Shown: positions 54,814 through 63,157 of the stretch, one piece after another
Layout of the letters: each line of letters opens with the position of its first letter
Position numbering within the stretch: the stretch's first letter is position 1
Assembly (NCBI GenBank): GCA_051747265.1
Contig: JBNJFY010000003.1
Coordinates: 62,001 to 126,000 of the forward strand
Direction: 5' to 3'
Source: JBNJFY01 sp051747265
Lineage (GTDB): Bacteria; Bacteroidota; Rhodothermia; Balneolales; Balneolaceae
Length of the DNA stretch: 64,000 nt
Position numbers and translations under genes: made by a program
The notes under the pieces: generated by a model
Seen by the model: the letters and a program-made list of their open reading frames with translations, nothing else
Databases searched by the model: none
What the model was told of the DNA's origin: nothing

Positions 54814-55518
54814 TTACTTCAGGAAGTTTTCGCCGGCTTCCGGAATCCAAACTTTGGTTTCCGTATCCTCTTCTACATAAGCCTTGAAATCCTGGGGATC
54901 ACCGGTGAGTACGGGGAAAGTCCCATAATGAATAGGAACCGCAAAATCAGGTTGAAGCAGCCCGATTGCCGCGGCAGCTTCTTCGGGCCCCATGGTATAG
55001 TAATCGCCCATCGGACAAAGGGCAATATCGGGTTCATAGAGATCACCATATAGCTCCAAATCATAAAAGATATTGGTGTCCCCCATGTGGTAAATACTGA
55101 TATCATCCTCGAATTCGACAATGAGCCCAGCCGGATCACCAGCGTATTCGCCTTGAAAGGAGGCACTATGGTTGGCCGATGTCATAGTGACACTGAACTC
55201 ATCAAAATCGATAGACCCACCTTTATTCATCTCAATGGCTTGGTCCTCAGCTAATCCGTGCTTTTTCAGTAAAGCGGAGAGTTCGACGATGGATACAACT
55301 TTACAGCCCGTGCGCTTAGCAAGATCCAGCGTATCGCCAACATGGTCTTCATGACCATGGGTAAGCAAAATATAGTCGACCTCCTCGGGGGATTTCCAAT
55401 CGTCGGGCGTAGTGGGGTTCTGCGACAAAAAGGGATCGATTAAAATGCTTGTTCCGGAGGGACTCTCCAATTTAAAAGCGGAGTGGCCTAGCCAAAATGC
55501 TTTGACAGATGTTTCCAT
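54814..55518 (-). CDS. UPF0173 metallo-beta-lactamase-fold hydrolase
   Basis: A 234-residue member of the UPF0173 metal-dependent hydrolases. Metal ligands: LLTHGHEDHVGDTLDLAKR (about 51) gives the HxHxDH set; later HMGDTNIFYDLELYG (about 144) and PIHYGTF (about 196) add the Asp and His. The N-terminus KAFWLGHSAFKLESPSGTSI is typical of the family. Substrate is unknown. It faces away from the YciO gene and is bounded by a terminator. Confidence 0.88.
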   Translation of the reverse strand: METSVKAFWLGHSAFKLESPSGTSILIDPFLSQNPTTPDDWKSPEEVDYILLTHGHEDHVGDTLDLAKRTGCKVVSIVELSALLKKHGLAEDQAIEMNKGGSIDFDEFSVTMTSANHSASFQGEYAGDPAGLIVEFEDDISIYHMGDTNIFYDLELYGDLYEPDIALCPMGDYYTMGPEEAAAAIGLLQPDFAVPIHYGTFPVLTGDPQDFKAYVEEDTETKVWIPEAGENFLK

Positions 55519-55806
55519 GAGTAATCCTTTACCTGTTTTTTAGTTTGGTATTGAAACTGGGTTCCAAGAGTGTTATTAATAAAGTTCAACAGCTATAATA
55601 GTGCAATATTTTCAACTCTATGCGAATCAACAGTCTACGTTTGCTTATCGTTTCAAAATACGGGATTACGAATTCGCTGAACCGAGCCTGCCTCGAGTAA
55701 GTTGCACGATTCTTTATCAAATTTGGTTTACTAAGGTAGTCTGATCTAGCAATAGGTGAGATCTCCACCGAGAAAAATTAATCTTAATTGAATAGAGGAG
55801 TTTCGA
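55519..55806. other. Divergent intergenic region
   Basis: 288 bases between the UPF0173 hydrolase (minus) and the YciO-type gene (plus). Nothing structured was recognised apart from a GAGGAG ribosome site just before 55807, which sets that start. Confidence 0.4.
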
Positions 55807-56478
55807 ATGGCCGAACGCATCAAACTGCACCCTGAAACCCCCCACATGAAACGAATTTTTGAGATTGCCGATAAAGTGCGGCAGGGGGATGTATTGTTGT
55901 TTCCAACCGATAGCCAATATGCTTTGGGGTGTGCCTATGATAACAAAAAAGGGATTGAGCGAATACGTTTAATCCGGCATCTGGATGATGACCAGCACCT
56001 GACACTGATTCTGGATTCGCTTTCTGGGATATCGAAGTTCGCGTACTTGTCCGACGACCGATTTAAAATTATTAAACGTCTGATTCCGGGTCCATATACG
56101 TTTATTTTGCCAGCTACAAAAGAAGTACCCAAGTTGTTGGTTCATCCCAAAAAGAAAACGATTGGAATTCGTGTTCCGGATTATCCTATTAACCAGCGAT
56201 TGATTGAAGAATTGAAGGCTCCGCTATTAGCAATTACGGCTAAAAAACCGGAATTCAACGAGGATACGTTGGAAAATTTGGAACGTGAGGAACTGCTCAG
56301 AAAGTTTGAAAAACAAGTAGACATCATTATCGATAACCAGCAGGACTTGCCTTCCCACGAGTCGACCATAATAAATATGACCAATGATACCAATGTGATG
56401 GTCCGTAAAGGGTTAGGGCATGAAGAAGCCATTGAAACCTTTGCCCAGCAGGCCATTCCACTGGAAATCGCAGAATAA
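55807..56478 (+). CDS. YrdC-fold protein of the YciO type
   Basis: A 223-residue cytoplasmic YrdC-domain protein. The order LHPETPHMKRIFEIADKVRQ, then FPTDSQYALGC (about 32), GPYTFILPATKEVPKLL (about 98) and KTIGIRVPDYPINQRLIEEL (about 119) follow E. coli YciO closely. In t6A-forming TsaC the next segment reads STSAN; here it is AITAKKPEF, as in the YciO subfamily, so threonylcarbamoyl-AMP synthesis is doubtful and a true TsaC is probably encoded elsewhere. GAGGAG lies 8 bases before the ATG. It directly precedes pfkA (8 bases). Confidence 0.82.
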   Translation: MAERIKLHPETPHMKRIFEIADKVRQGDVLLFPTDSQYALGCAYDNKKGIERIRLIRHLDDDQHLTLILDSLSGISKFAYLSDDRFKIIKRLIPGPYTFILPATKEVPKLLVHPKKKTIGIRVPDYPINQRLIEELKAPLLAITAKKPEFNEDTLENLEREELLRKFEKQVDIIIDNQQDLPSHESTIINMTNDTNVMVRKGLGHEEAIETFAQQAIPLEIAE

Positions 56479-56486
56479 ATAAGTTT

Positions 56487-57563
56487 ATGAGATTAGCAAT
56501 TAATACCGGCGGAGGAGATGCTCCGGGTTTGAATGCCGCAATCAGAGCTGCGACACTGGCAGCTTTGAAGCGCGGTTGGGAAGTAATTGGCATACGTAAT
56601 GGTTATGGATCCCTACTGGATGGAGAGGATTTTTTACCATTAACACCAGACGCGGTCCGCGGTATTACCCTTCAAGGTGGAACCATATTGGGGACGGTAA
56701 ACAGGGGCAACCCGTTTGAAATGCCGTATCAGAAAGAAGATGGCTCCTGGGGGACCTGCGATGAATCGGATCGTTTAGTTAAGCGATTTGAGGAAGCTGA
56801 CTTGGATGCGCTAATTGCCATTGGCGGAGATGGATCCATGCGGATTGCCAATCGTCTGATTCAGAAGGGCATGCCTATCGTAGGGGTGCCTAAAACGATT
56901 GATAATGATATTTGGGGTTGTGATACAACCTTGGGTTTTGATACCGCGGTAACCACGGCGACCGAAGCTATCGATAAAATCACCACGACTGCTGAGGCGC
57001 ATCAGCGGATTATGGTTGTGGAGGTTATGGGGCGTTATGCAGGCTGGATCGGGCTACATTCCGGACTTTCCGCTTCTGCGGATGTGATTTTAATTCCCGA
57101 AATTCCTTTTACCTATGAATCAATTGTTCAAAAGATTCAGGAGCGAGAATCGAAAGGACGCCATTATACTATCGTCGTGGTTTCCGAAGGGGCTAAGCCC
57201 AAAGGAGGCGTGTTGGCTACCAAGGGGGATGAGATTGGCCGTGAAGTAAAATTGGGTGGAATCGCCGAACAAGTTGCCCAGGAATTGAGCGAACGCACCG
57301 GTAAAGAATCGCGCTCGTTGGTACTAGGGCATTTACAGCGGGGGGGATCGCCATCTACTTACGATCGATTGATTTCGTTGCGCTTTGGAGCGGCGGCGGT
57401 TCGAGCCGTGGAAGATCGCGACTTCAATAAAATTGTGGTTATGCGACAAAATGAGCTGGTTCGTGTACCCATCAGTGAGATTGCTAATAAAATGAAATCG
57501 GTCCCTTTGGAAGGCGATACCGTACAAACGGCGCGAGATATCGGTATTAGTTTTGGAGATTAA
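56487..57563 (+). CDS. pfkA: 6-phosphofructokinase
   Basis: Phosphorylates fructose 6-phosphate in glycolysis. The 358 residues show INTGGGDAPGLNAAIR (about 5), the donor site AIGGDGSMRI (111-120), the catalytic VPKTIDNDIWG (about 134, Asp 139 as base) and VEVMGRYAGWIGLHSGLS (about 174). The glycine after GGD (G116, E. coli G104) points to ATP, but the lysine in PKTIDND (K136, E. coli G124) is usual in pyrophosphate enzymes; this G/K combination is also known in some ATP-PFKs, so the donor is probably ATP but not settled. Longer than E. coli PfkA (320 aa). Confidence 0.93.
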   Translation: MRLAINTGGGDAPGLNAAIRAATLAALKRGWEVIGIRNGYGSLLDGEDFLPLTPDAVRGITLQGGTILGTVNRGNPFEMPYQKEDGSWGTCDESDRLVKRFEEADLDALIAIGGDGSMRIANRLIQKGMPIVGVPKTIDNDIWGCDTTLGFDTAVTTATEAIDKITTTAEAHQRIMVVEVMGRYAGWIGLHSGLSASADVILIPEIPFTYESIVQKIQERESKGRHYTIVVVSEGAKPKGGVLATKGDEIGREVKLGGIAEQVAQELSERTGKESRSLVLGHLQRGGSPSTYDRLISLRFGAAAVRAVEDRDFNKIVVMRQNELVRVPISEIANKMKSVPLEGDTVQTARDIGISFGD

Positions 57564-57577
57564 CATCAATAACTAGC

Positions 57578-57964
57578 ATGATTAGACAATCAACACCTAA
57601 AATCGATGCGGTGTGGCAACGGTTTACCGAACAACCTAGCTGGAAAACCTTACTTCAATCTTCGTTCGAAACCCCCATCTTCATCTACAAGCATAGCTCT
57701 CGTTGTGGCGTAAGTCATGCCTCTTGGGATGAAATAAAACCACTGCCTTTGGAGTATGAGGGCCGGGTAGCATTCTATTACATTGATGTTATCAGGGAGC
57801 GGGCTGCCAGTATGTCGATTGCTCAACAAAGCGGGATCCGACATGAATCACCTCAAGTTTTATTATTGAGCGAAGGGGAAGTCAAACACAACTGGACTCA
57901 CTGGGGTATTCGCTTTTCGGTAATGGAGGAGGCATTGGATCAGCTGGTCCAGTCCGAATCCTAA
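57578..57964 (+). CDS. ytxJ: YtxJ-type monothiol bacilliredoxin-like protein
   Basis: A 128-residue thioredoxin-fold protein matching the 'bacillithiol system redox-active protein YtxJ' family. The active-site segment is FIYKHSSRCGVSHASWDEI (about 35), with a single cysteine (C43) in the CxxS pattern, and the family's YYIDVIRERAASMSIAQQSG and HESPQVLLLSEGEVKHNWTH follow. It would reduce or scavenge bacillithiol-mixed disulfides. Bacillithiol synthesis genes are not in the window. It lies 14 bases after pfkA, suggesting one operon. Confidence 0.88.
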   Translation: MIRQSTPKIDAVWQRFTEQPSWKTLLQSSFETPIFIYKHSSRCGVSHASWDEIKPLPLEYEGRVAFYYIDVIRERAASMSIAQQSGIRHESPQVLLLSEGEVKHNWTHWGIRFSVMEEALDQLVQSES

Positions 57965-58049
57965 ACTGCCGCAAGTGAAGCTACAGGCAGTAAGATAATT
58001 CTAGCTGAAATCCAATATTCGAATAGGTAAACCCAGCTCCGAAATACCC

Positions 58050-58164
58050 CACGTGTCATTCCGAGCGGAGCCCTGCGGAGCGCGGGAATCTCCCAGTATG
58101 AATGGGGCACCCAATCCGGGGATCGACGCGGACGTTCAACGAGCATTGAAGTCCACACGATGAC
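58050..58164. repeat. 115-bp dispersed repeat, copy 1
   Basis: Begins CACGTGTCATTCCGAGCGGA and ends GAAGTCCACACGATGAC. It matches copy 2 (58450-58564) at 105 of 115 positions by hand. The 'GTCATTCCGAGC...GGAATCTC' core is like dispersed extragenic repeats known from many Bacteroidota; its ends start and finish with GTCAT/ATGAC. Confidence 0.8.
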
Positions 58165-58172
58165 TCAAACCA

Positions 58173-58203
58173 GCGCAAGTCTGAGCGAAGCGGAGACTTG
58201 TGC
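58173..58203. other. Hairpin next to repeat copy 1
   Basis: GCGCAAGTCT (58173-58182) pairs with AGACTTGTGC (58194-58203), one G-T pair. It follows copy 1 by 8 bases but has no counterpart after copy 2, so it is a separate element. Confidence 0.5.
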
Positions 58204-58293
58204 TGAGAGGCCAGGGGACACTTCTTGATTTATAGATAATGGTGTTGGTGAATGCCCCAATCACGAGTAACAAATACTTGAATGCACCCCTCA

Positions 58294-58345
58294 GATTCAT
58301 CAGCTGGTTTAGCTGTGCGCTTTACCTATTTGCAGCTGATGAATC
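58294..58345. repeat. 13-bp perfect inverted repeat
   Basis: GATTCATCAGCTG (58294-58306) and CAGCTGATGAATC (58333-58345) are exact inverted copies with 26 bases between. It sits midway between the two 115-bp repeats. Could be a protein-binding palindrome or remnant element end. Confidence 0.6.
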
Positions 58346-58449
58346 AGCCCTTGGGTTTCACGGATCACAGGGGAGCAGTTTGAGTGCTCGAAAGTTGGGT
58401 ATTGTGGTTCTTTTGTGTCTTCCGGTCGAACCCAAGCCTATTAATCATC

Positions 58450-58564
58450 CACGTGTCATTCCGAGCGGAGCCCTGCGGAGCGCGGGAATCTCCCCGTGTG
58501 AATGGGGCGCCCAACCCGGGGATCGCCGCGAACGTTCAACTATTATTGAAGTCCACGCGATGAC
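58450..58564. repeat. 115-bp dispersed repeat, copy 2
   Basis: Same orientation as copy 1 and starts exactly 400 bases after it. Its ten differences cluster in the middle and right part, the first 45 bases being identical, so the copies are related but not a very recent duplication. Confidence 0.8.
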
Positions 58565-58741
58565 AGTAAAACAGGAATCATCGATTAGTGAATCACAGAA
58601 ATCCACCCAAACCGGATTCTCTAAGCTAACGCACGGATATCTGCTCTAGTAGGTTTTAAGGAACCCTTTTGACTTTGAGGCTCTTGTTATAGTAGTTATT
58701 TAGCGAATGCAAATTCCCAAAGCATTAAAAATACACTACTT

Positions 58742-60376
58742 ATGGAAGAGTCGCCTAAGATGACCAATCAGAGTGATCCGCAAAACAAATGGTTCGATCT
58801 ACACGGACCGGTTGCGTATCCGGCCATGGTACTCATTACCATATTTATCGCTCTGACATTGATATTTAATCAACAGGCGTCTAGTATATTTGGCGCTGTC
58901 CAAACGGGGATCTCCAATTATGCCGGGTGGTTTTTTATTCTGGCCGTAAACGTATTCCTGTTTTTTATGCTTTATCTGGCGTTCAGCAAATTTGGATATA
59001 TCCGGCTAGGGGGTAAAGAGGCGGAGCCCGAGTTCAGTACCTTTGCCTGGTTTGCCATGTTGTTCAGCGCGGGGATGGGGATAGGTATTTTATTCTGGAG
59101 TGTTGCTGAACCCATATATCACTTTTCTTCGCCGCCCATGGGCGAAGCTGGAACGGTTGAGGCGGCTACTCAGGCTATGGATTTAACTTTTTTGCACTGG
59201 GGATTCCATGCTTGGGGGATTTACGCGCTGGTAGCTTTAGCATTAGCTTTCTTTGCATACAATAGAGATATGCCCCTGACCATTCGGTCGGTTTTTTATC
59301 CGGTGTTGGGAGATCGCGTATATGGCTGGATTGGTAACGTAATTGATATTCTGGCTGTAATCGCCACCTTGTTTGGTTTGGCTACCTCTTTGGGTTTGGG
59401 CGTCAAGCAAGTGAGTGCGGGATTGAATTATTTGTTTGAAATACCGGATAGTGTGACTACTCAAGTCCTCCTGATTACCGGCATAACCGGTGCCGCAACC
59501 ATTTCCGTAGTACTCGGTCTGGATAAAGGAGTGAAAGTTTTGAGTCAGTTAAATATGAATCTGGGAGCGTTATTCTTAGTGTTTGTCATTGCTGTAGGGC
59601 CCACCCTGTTTATTTTCGATTCTTTTGTGCAGAATTTCGGCTCATATCTGAGCAGTGTAGTGCAAACCTCATTCTGGACAGAAAGTTACCGTCAATCTGA
59701 TTGGCAAAATAGTTGGACGGTATTCTATTGGGCCTGGTGGATCTCCTGGTCGCCATTTGTGGGAATGTTTATTGCCCGCGTCTCTCGGGGTAGAACGGTG
59801 CGCGAATTCGTATTAGGGGTGTTGATTGTGCCCACCTTACTCACCTTCTTGTGGTTATCCAGTTTTGGCGGGTCGGCTATATTTTTGGAACTACAAGGCA
59901 TGGCCGAAATTACTTCTGCCGTTAAGGCCAATGTTTCTACGGCGCTGTATGTCCTGCTGGAAAATTTCCCACTATCCTTTATTACCTCTCTCATTGGAAT
60001 AACCTTGGTGACTAGCTTTTTTGTCACATCATCCGACTCTGGATCTTTGGTCGTCGATTCCTTAACCGCCGGTGGAAAGCTGGATGCTCCTGTTGGCCAA
60101 CGCATCTTCTGGGCGGTTACTGAAGGCGCCGTTGCCGCGGTGTTACTGATCGGTGGCGGTTTAAGTGCCTTGCAGACAGCGGCCATAACCACCGGACTCC
60201 CATTTACCCTGGTCCTTTTATTGATGTGTTATAGCGTCTTCCGGGGCTTGAAACAAGAACACTTGTCCCATGAAGAGTTCAGAGAAAATAAACGTCGTCA
60301 AACGTATCGAAAATTGATTCGAGATATGGTAACTGACGATTCTACGGAACCAAATCATACATCTGTAGATGGCTGA
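58742..60376 (+). CDS. BCCT family betaine/choline/carnitine-type transporter
   Basis: A 544-residue inner-membrane transporter that takes up quaternary ammonium compatible solutes. Twelve TM segments, with the family signatures FSAGMGIGILFWSVAEPIYH (about 112), the tryptophan-rich WTVFYWAWWISWSPFVGMFI (about 322, the substrate aromatic box) followed by ARVSRGRTVREFV, and a C-terminal hydrophilic tail (about 505-544). The exact substrate is not determined; glycine betaine is likely. The ATG at 58742 is followed by another in-frame ATG at 58760. Next comes a stress protein and a betaine-type binding lipoprotein, so this is an osmoadaptation neighbourhood. Confidence 0.93.
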   Translation: MEESPKMTNQSDPQNKWFDLHGPVAYPAMVLITIFIALTLIFNQQASSIFGAVQTGISNYAGWFFILAVNVFLFFMLYLAFSKFGYIRLGGKEAEPEFSTFAWFAMLFSAGMGIGILFWSVAEPIYHFSSPPMGEAGTVEAATQAMDLTFLHWGFHAWGIYALVALALAFFAYNRDMPLTIRSVFYPVLGDRVYGWIGNVIDILAVIATLFGLATSLGLGVKQVSAGLNYLFEIPDSVTTQVLLITGITGAATISVVLGLDKGVKVLSQLNMNLGALFLVFVIAVGPTLFIFDSFVQNFGSYLSSVVQTSFWTESYRQSDWQNSWTVFYWAWWISWSPFVGMFIARVSRGRTVREFVLGVLIVPTLLTFLWLSSFGGSAIFLELQGMAEITSAVKANVSTALYVLLENFPLSFITSLIGITLVTSFFVTSSDSGSLVVDSLTAGGKLDAPVGQRIFWAVTEGAVAAVLLIGGGLSALQTAAITTGLPFTLVLLLMCYSVFRGLKQEHLSHEEFRENKRRQTYRKLIRDMVTDDSTEPNHTSVDG

Positions 60377-60434
60377 TTACACAGGTGAAAACACAAAATG
60401 AAAATTCAATAATAAGCAAGAGTAGGGATTTCGT

Positions 60435-61355
60435 ATGTATCCACTGAAAAAAGCAATGGTATGCCTCGATTTATCGGAAATTGACGATGTCTTGATACAA
60501 TATGTGGCCTTCTTACATAAGACCGTTGGATTTGAAAATCTGACCTTCGTGCATGTGATTCAAAAATATGATCTGCCGGAGGAGATGTCAGAAGCCATCC
60601 CGGAATTGAATCAACCACTTGAAGAGCTTATTTGTGACGAGATAAACGATCGCTTGAGCGAGTTTTTTGCTGATGATGTGATCAGTGACCATTTGGATGT
60701 GGTCGTGAAAGAGGGCAGTGAAACCAATGAAATTATAGAAGTAGCCCGCGAGAAAGATGTGGATCTACTAGTCTTGGGCAAGAAAACAGGATATCGAGGC
60801 AAGGGCGTATTGCCCGGTAAGATTGTGCGCTTTGTGCACTGTTCGGTGCTTTTTGTCCCTGAAATGGCACGTCACCAAGTTAAACGAATACTTACACCCA
60901 TCGATTTTGACGACACTTCCAAACGAGCAGTGGAAGGTGCTTATCAAATGGCCCAGCAGTTTGAGGCAAAATTATTTTGTCAACACGTGTATCACTATCC
61001 TAAACAATACTTTCCATATATCGCTACGGAAAAGTTTGCCAAGGGCATGACCGATCATTTGGAGAAAAAGTTCAGCAGGTTTAAAGAGAAACTCGAAAAG
61101 GTAGATACCGATCTGGATTGCCAATATACGCTGGCCGAAGGCAAGGAGATCGCCCGTAAAGTATATGATATGGTTGTACAGAAGCAGATTGATATGATTG
61201 TCGCCGGATCCGCGGGACGAACCAAAGCCGCCTCTTACTTTAGCGGCAGTGTAGCCGATCGATTCGCGCAATATTCGTTCGGCGTGCCACTACTTATCGT
61301 GAAGGACAAAAAGAAAAATAAGACTATGCTGGATGCCCTATTGGGTCGGGAGTGA
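60435..61355 (+). CDS. Tandem universal stress protein
   Basis: A 306-residue protein with two UspA domains. Domain 1 (about 1-145) starts KKAMVCLDLSEIDDVLIQYV and ends VLPGKIVRFVHCSVLFVPEM; domain 2 (about 150-300) starts RILTPIDFDDTSKRAVEGAY and ends GSAGRTKAASYFSGSVADRF...VPLLIVKDK. The G-x2-G-x9-G-S/T nucleotide motif is imperfect in domain 1 (LGKKTGYRGKGVLPGKI) and clearer in domain 2 (AGSAGRTKAASYFSGSVA). It is 58 bases after the transporter and may modulate it, as Usp domains do with some BCCT and betaine transporters; inference. Confidence 0.9.
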   Translation: MYPLKKAMVCLDLSEIDDVLIQYVAFLHKTVGFENLTFVHVIQKYDLPEEMSEAIPELNQPLEELICDEINDRLSEFFADDVISDHLDVVVKEGSETNEIIEVAREKDVDLLVLGKKTGYRGKGVLPGKIVRFVHCSVLFVPEMARHQVKRILTPIDFDDTSKRAVEGAYQMAQQFEAKLFCQHVYHYPKQYFPYIATEKFAKGMTDHLEKKFSRFKEKLEKVDTDLDCQYTLAEGKEIARKVYDMVVQKQIDMIVAGSAGRTKAASYFSGSVADRFAQYSFGVPLLIVKDKKKNKTMLDALLGRE

Positions 61356-61672
61356 TGGAGTGACGCGGCTTGCGCCGCTTAGTGATGGAATGATAGAGTG
61401 ATGGAGTTTCTTAATTGATTTCTCTTTAATCAGTAAGCTTTTCAATGTGTGTTGGTAATTTGGCTTATTAATTTCGTTTTGGCACAAATTTACTCTATCA
61501 CTAAGCGGCGCAAGCCGCGTCACTCCATCACTCCATCATTAAGCGCCGCAAGCCGCGTCACTCTATCACTCCATCACTCTATCATTAAGCGCCGCAGGCG
61601 CGTCACTCTATCACTCCATCACTCCATCATTAAGCGCCGCAGGCGCGTCACTCCGTCCCTCCATCACATCAC
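61351..61672. repeat. 36-bp perfect inverted repeat plus 45-bp tandem units
   Basis: Fills the convergent gap between the Usp and betaine-lipoprotein stops and overlaps both. Bases 61351-61386 are the exact reverse complement of 61497-61532. From there about four tandem units of 45-46 bp run right (unit starts at about 61497, 61538, 61584, 61629). Each unit has a G+C palindrome (for example GCGGC-GCAA-GCCGC at 61505-61518) and short TCACTCCA/TCACTCTA repeats. The stop codons lie inside the repeat at both ends. Function could be transcription stop, mRNA end protection or a mobile palindrome. Confidence 0.9.
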
Positions 61673-62608
61673 TTTTTCGCGTTCGGGGCTGAGACCACGC
61701 ACCCATTCATTCACAATCTGAGGATTTTCCTGCATCCATTTTCTCGCCGTCTTCATGGGAATCGCTTCAGAAAGCCTGATTTCATCCATCAGATCAGCCA
61801 GTTGAACCCGATTCAGCTGCATACGTTGAATTAGAGTTTGAGCACGAGGAAATTGTTCGGCAAACGATTGATGCCCCATAGCATGAATACGCTCATCAGT
61901 GCCATAAATTCCTTTGGGATCATCCAAAAACTTTAAATTAAATTCGGCCCACATCCAATGAGGCACCCAACCGGTAATAACAATGGGGTCCCTTCTGAGA
62001 ATCGCATTTTGTAATGAATCTGTCATCGCTTGGCCAGTAGTGGAAATAACTGAGATTTCGGAAAAATTATAGTCGGTACTCAACTTTTGAGATGCCTTCA
62101 TAATACCAGCGGTCGATTCTATACCGATGATACGGTTACCAATCTTATCTTGAATAGAGGCTAACTCCTCAATGGAGGAGAGAGCCATATAACTGGGAAC
62201 AACTAACCCCGTTTGTGCCCCCTCGAAAACGACCCCTAAATCAGATAGTTGATCGCCATATTGATCAACATAAGACGCATGAGTTCGAGGCAACCAGGCA
62301 TCCATAAATAGATGGTATTGGCCAGAGGCTACTAACTCGAACACTTCGGGCACAGGTCCCATTTTGGTTTCTACGGTATATCCCAGATGATCTTCTAAAA
62401 TAACCGCTGTCAAACTGGTTAAGGCAACCCCCTCGGCCCAATTGGCATAAGCTAATTTAATAGTTTCGCTTTCGCTCTTAGGCTGTTCTTGTCGTTCCGA
62501 GGTTTCTGATGAGCATCCGAAAAACAAGGTTACTGAAAGAAATAGGGTTGCTACTAAAGCAGGTAGCCGGATTAGAAAGGAAGGCCTGATTCGAACCAGA
62601 GTATGCAT
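61664..62608 (-). CDS. Glycine betaine-type ABC substrate-binding lipoprotein
   Basis: A 314-residue periplasmic binding protein of the OpuAC/ProX type. The signal peptide (about 10-31) ends in a lipobox LFFGCSSE, Cys 32 being lipidated. The fold starts TIKLAYANWAEGVALTSLTA (about 49), where the Trp is typical of the betaine cage, and goes on to VETKMGPVPEVFELVASGQY, ITGWVPHWMWAEFNLKFLDD (about 207, aromatic) and a C-terminal helix. ABC permease and ATPase genes are not seen beside it in the window. It may serve a transporter elsewhere. Confidence 0.88.
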   Translation of the reverse strand: MHTLVRIRPSFLIRLPALVATLFLSVTLFFGCSSETSERQEQPKSESETIKLAYANWAEGVALTSLTAVILEDHLGYTVETKMGPVPEVFELVASGQYHLFMDAWLPRTHASYVDQYGDQLSDLGVVFEGAQTGLVVPSYMALSSIEELASIQDKIGNRIIGIESTAGIMKASQKLSTDYNFSEISVISTTGQAMTDSLQNAILRRDPIVITGWVPHWMWAEFNLKFLDDPKGIYGTDERIHAMGHQSFAEQFPRAQTLIQRMQLNRVQLADLMDEIRLSEAIPMKTARKWMQENPQIVNEWVRGLSPEREKVM

Positions 62609-63157
62609 ATCGTCCTCAGTTTAACTCTCATTAGCAATCGATCTTCACGTCTAACAAATGCAATAGACGCAACATTCACAAGGAGTTACCTGAAATTCAG
62701 AGTGGTGAACAAAAATTATCGATAAGGGTAAAGGAAATTTTGCTAGTTGGTCTCTAACCTGTTGCGTTTACCGAATTGTTGTCGTGAGTGATTTACATAA
62801 AGCGAAAACTGTTAGCTATTCGGATAATGCAATGACTATACCTAAGCACTAGGATTAACGGATAGATCATCCAAAGCCCAAATATCATGATTATTAGAGC
62901 AATTTAATGGATGTTAACCCCGGGTGGAAAGTGGAATCGGGCCACATTGGAAGGAAGTATGCTCAATATTTATTTGTACAAGTACTTCTGCGTAATAATT
63001 TCAGCTTTTTTGCGTGCTGGGTTTCATTATTAAAGAGTTTGGGTGGTCCGGCCTCATTATATAAAGAGATCTTTTGTCGTACTAAGTTTTTTTGTTTTAT
63101 TACCACAGTATAAAGCAGTTGTAAAACTGCATTAACAATAATTAAAAACTCAGGGTT
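62609..63157. other. 549-base upstream region of the susC gene
   Basis: Divergent gap between the betaine-binding lipoprotein and susC. A 68-codon frame at 62907-63113 is rejected as coding. The last stretch is T-rich and ends in a small hairpin GCAGTT-GTAA-AACTGC (63115-63130), 27 bases before the susC ATG. No repeat, tRNA or riboswitch was recognised. Confidence 0.5.

Larger units (their letters stand above)
57965..58741. other. 777-base repeat-rich gap without a gene
   Basis: Between ytxJ and the BCCT transporter. It contains two copies of a 115-bp repeat (58050-58164, 58450-58564), a hairpin of the 'CAAGTCT...AGACTTG' kind (58173-58203) and a 13-bp perfect inverted repeat (58294-58345). 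A 136-codon plus-strand frame crosses one copy and is rejected as a gene. The promoter of the transporter should lie in the last ~100 bases. Confidence 0.6.

Noticed and set aside
58239..58649. 136-codon plus-strand frame in the repeat-rich gap
   Set aside because: It reads through the second 115-bp repeat and the 13-bp inverted repeat, has no family resemblance and no ribosome binding site, so it is a by-product of repeats.
61479..61494. Sigma-54-like TTGGCAC box
   Set aside because: The -12 part reads TTACT rather than TTGC, and it lies in the convergent gap with no gene to drive on the plus strand.
61497..61672. Possible CRISPR array (regular 45-46 bp repeats)
   Set aside because: The units are contiguous, with no unique spacers and no cas genes; this is a tandem repeat.
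61449..61721. 90-codon frame across the tandem repeats
   Set aside because: Its text is a translation of the repeat (RVTLSLHHSIIKR repeated), so it is not a gene.
62907..63113. 68-codon frame upstream of susC
   Set aside because: Odd composition (many F, W, C), no ribosome site and no family match. It overlaps the expected promoter region.
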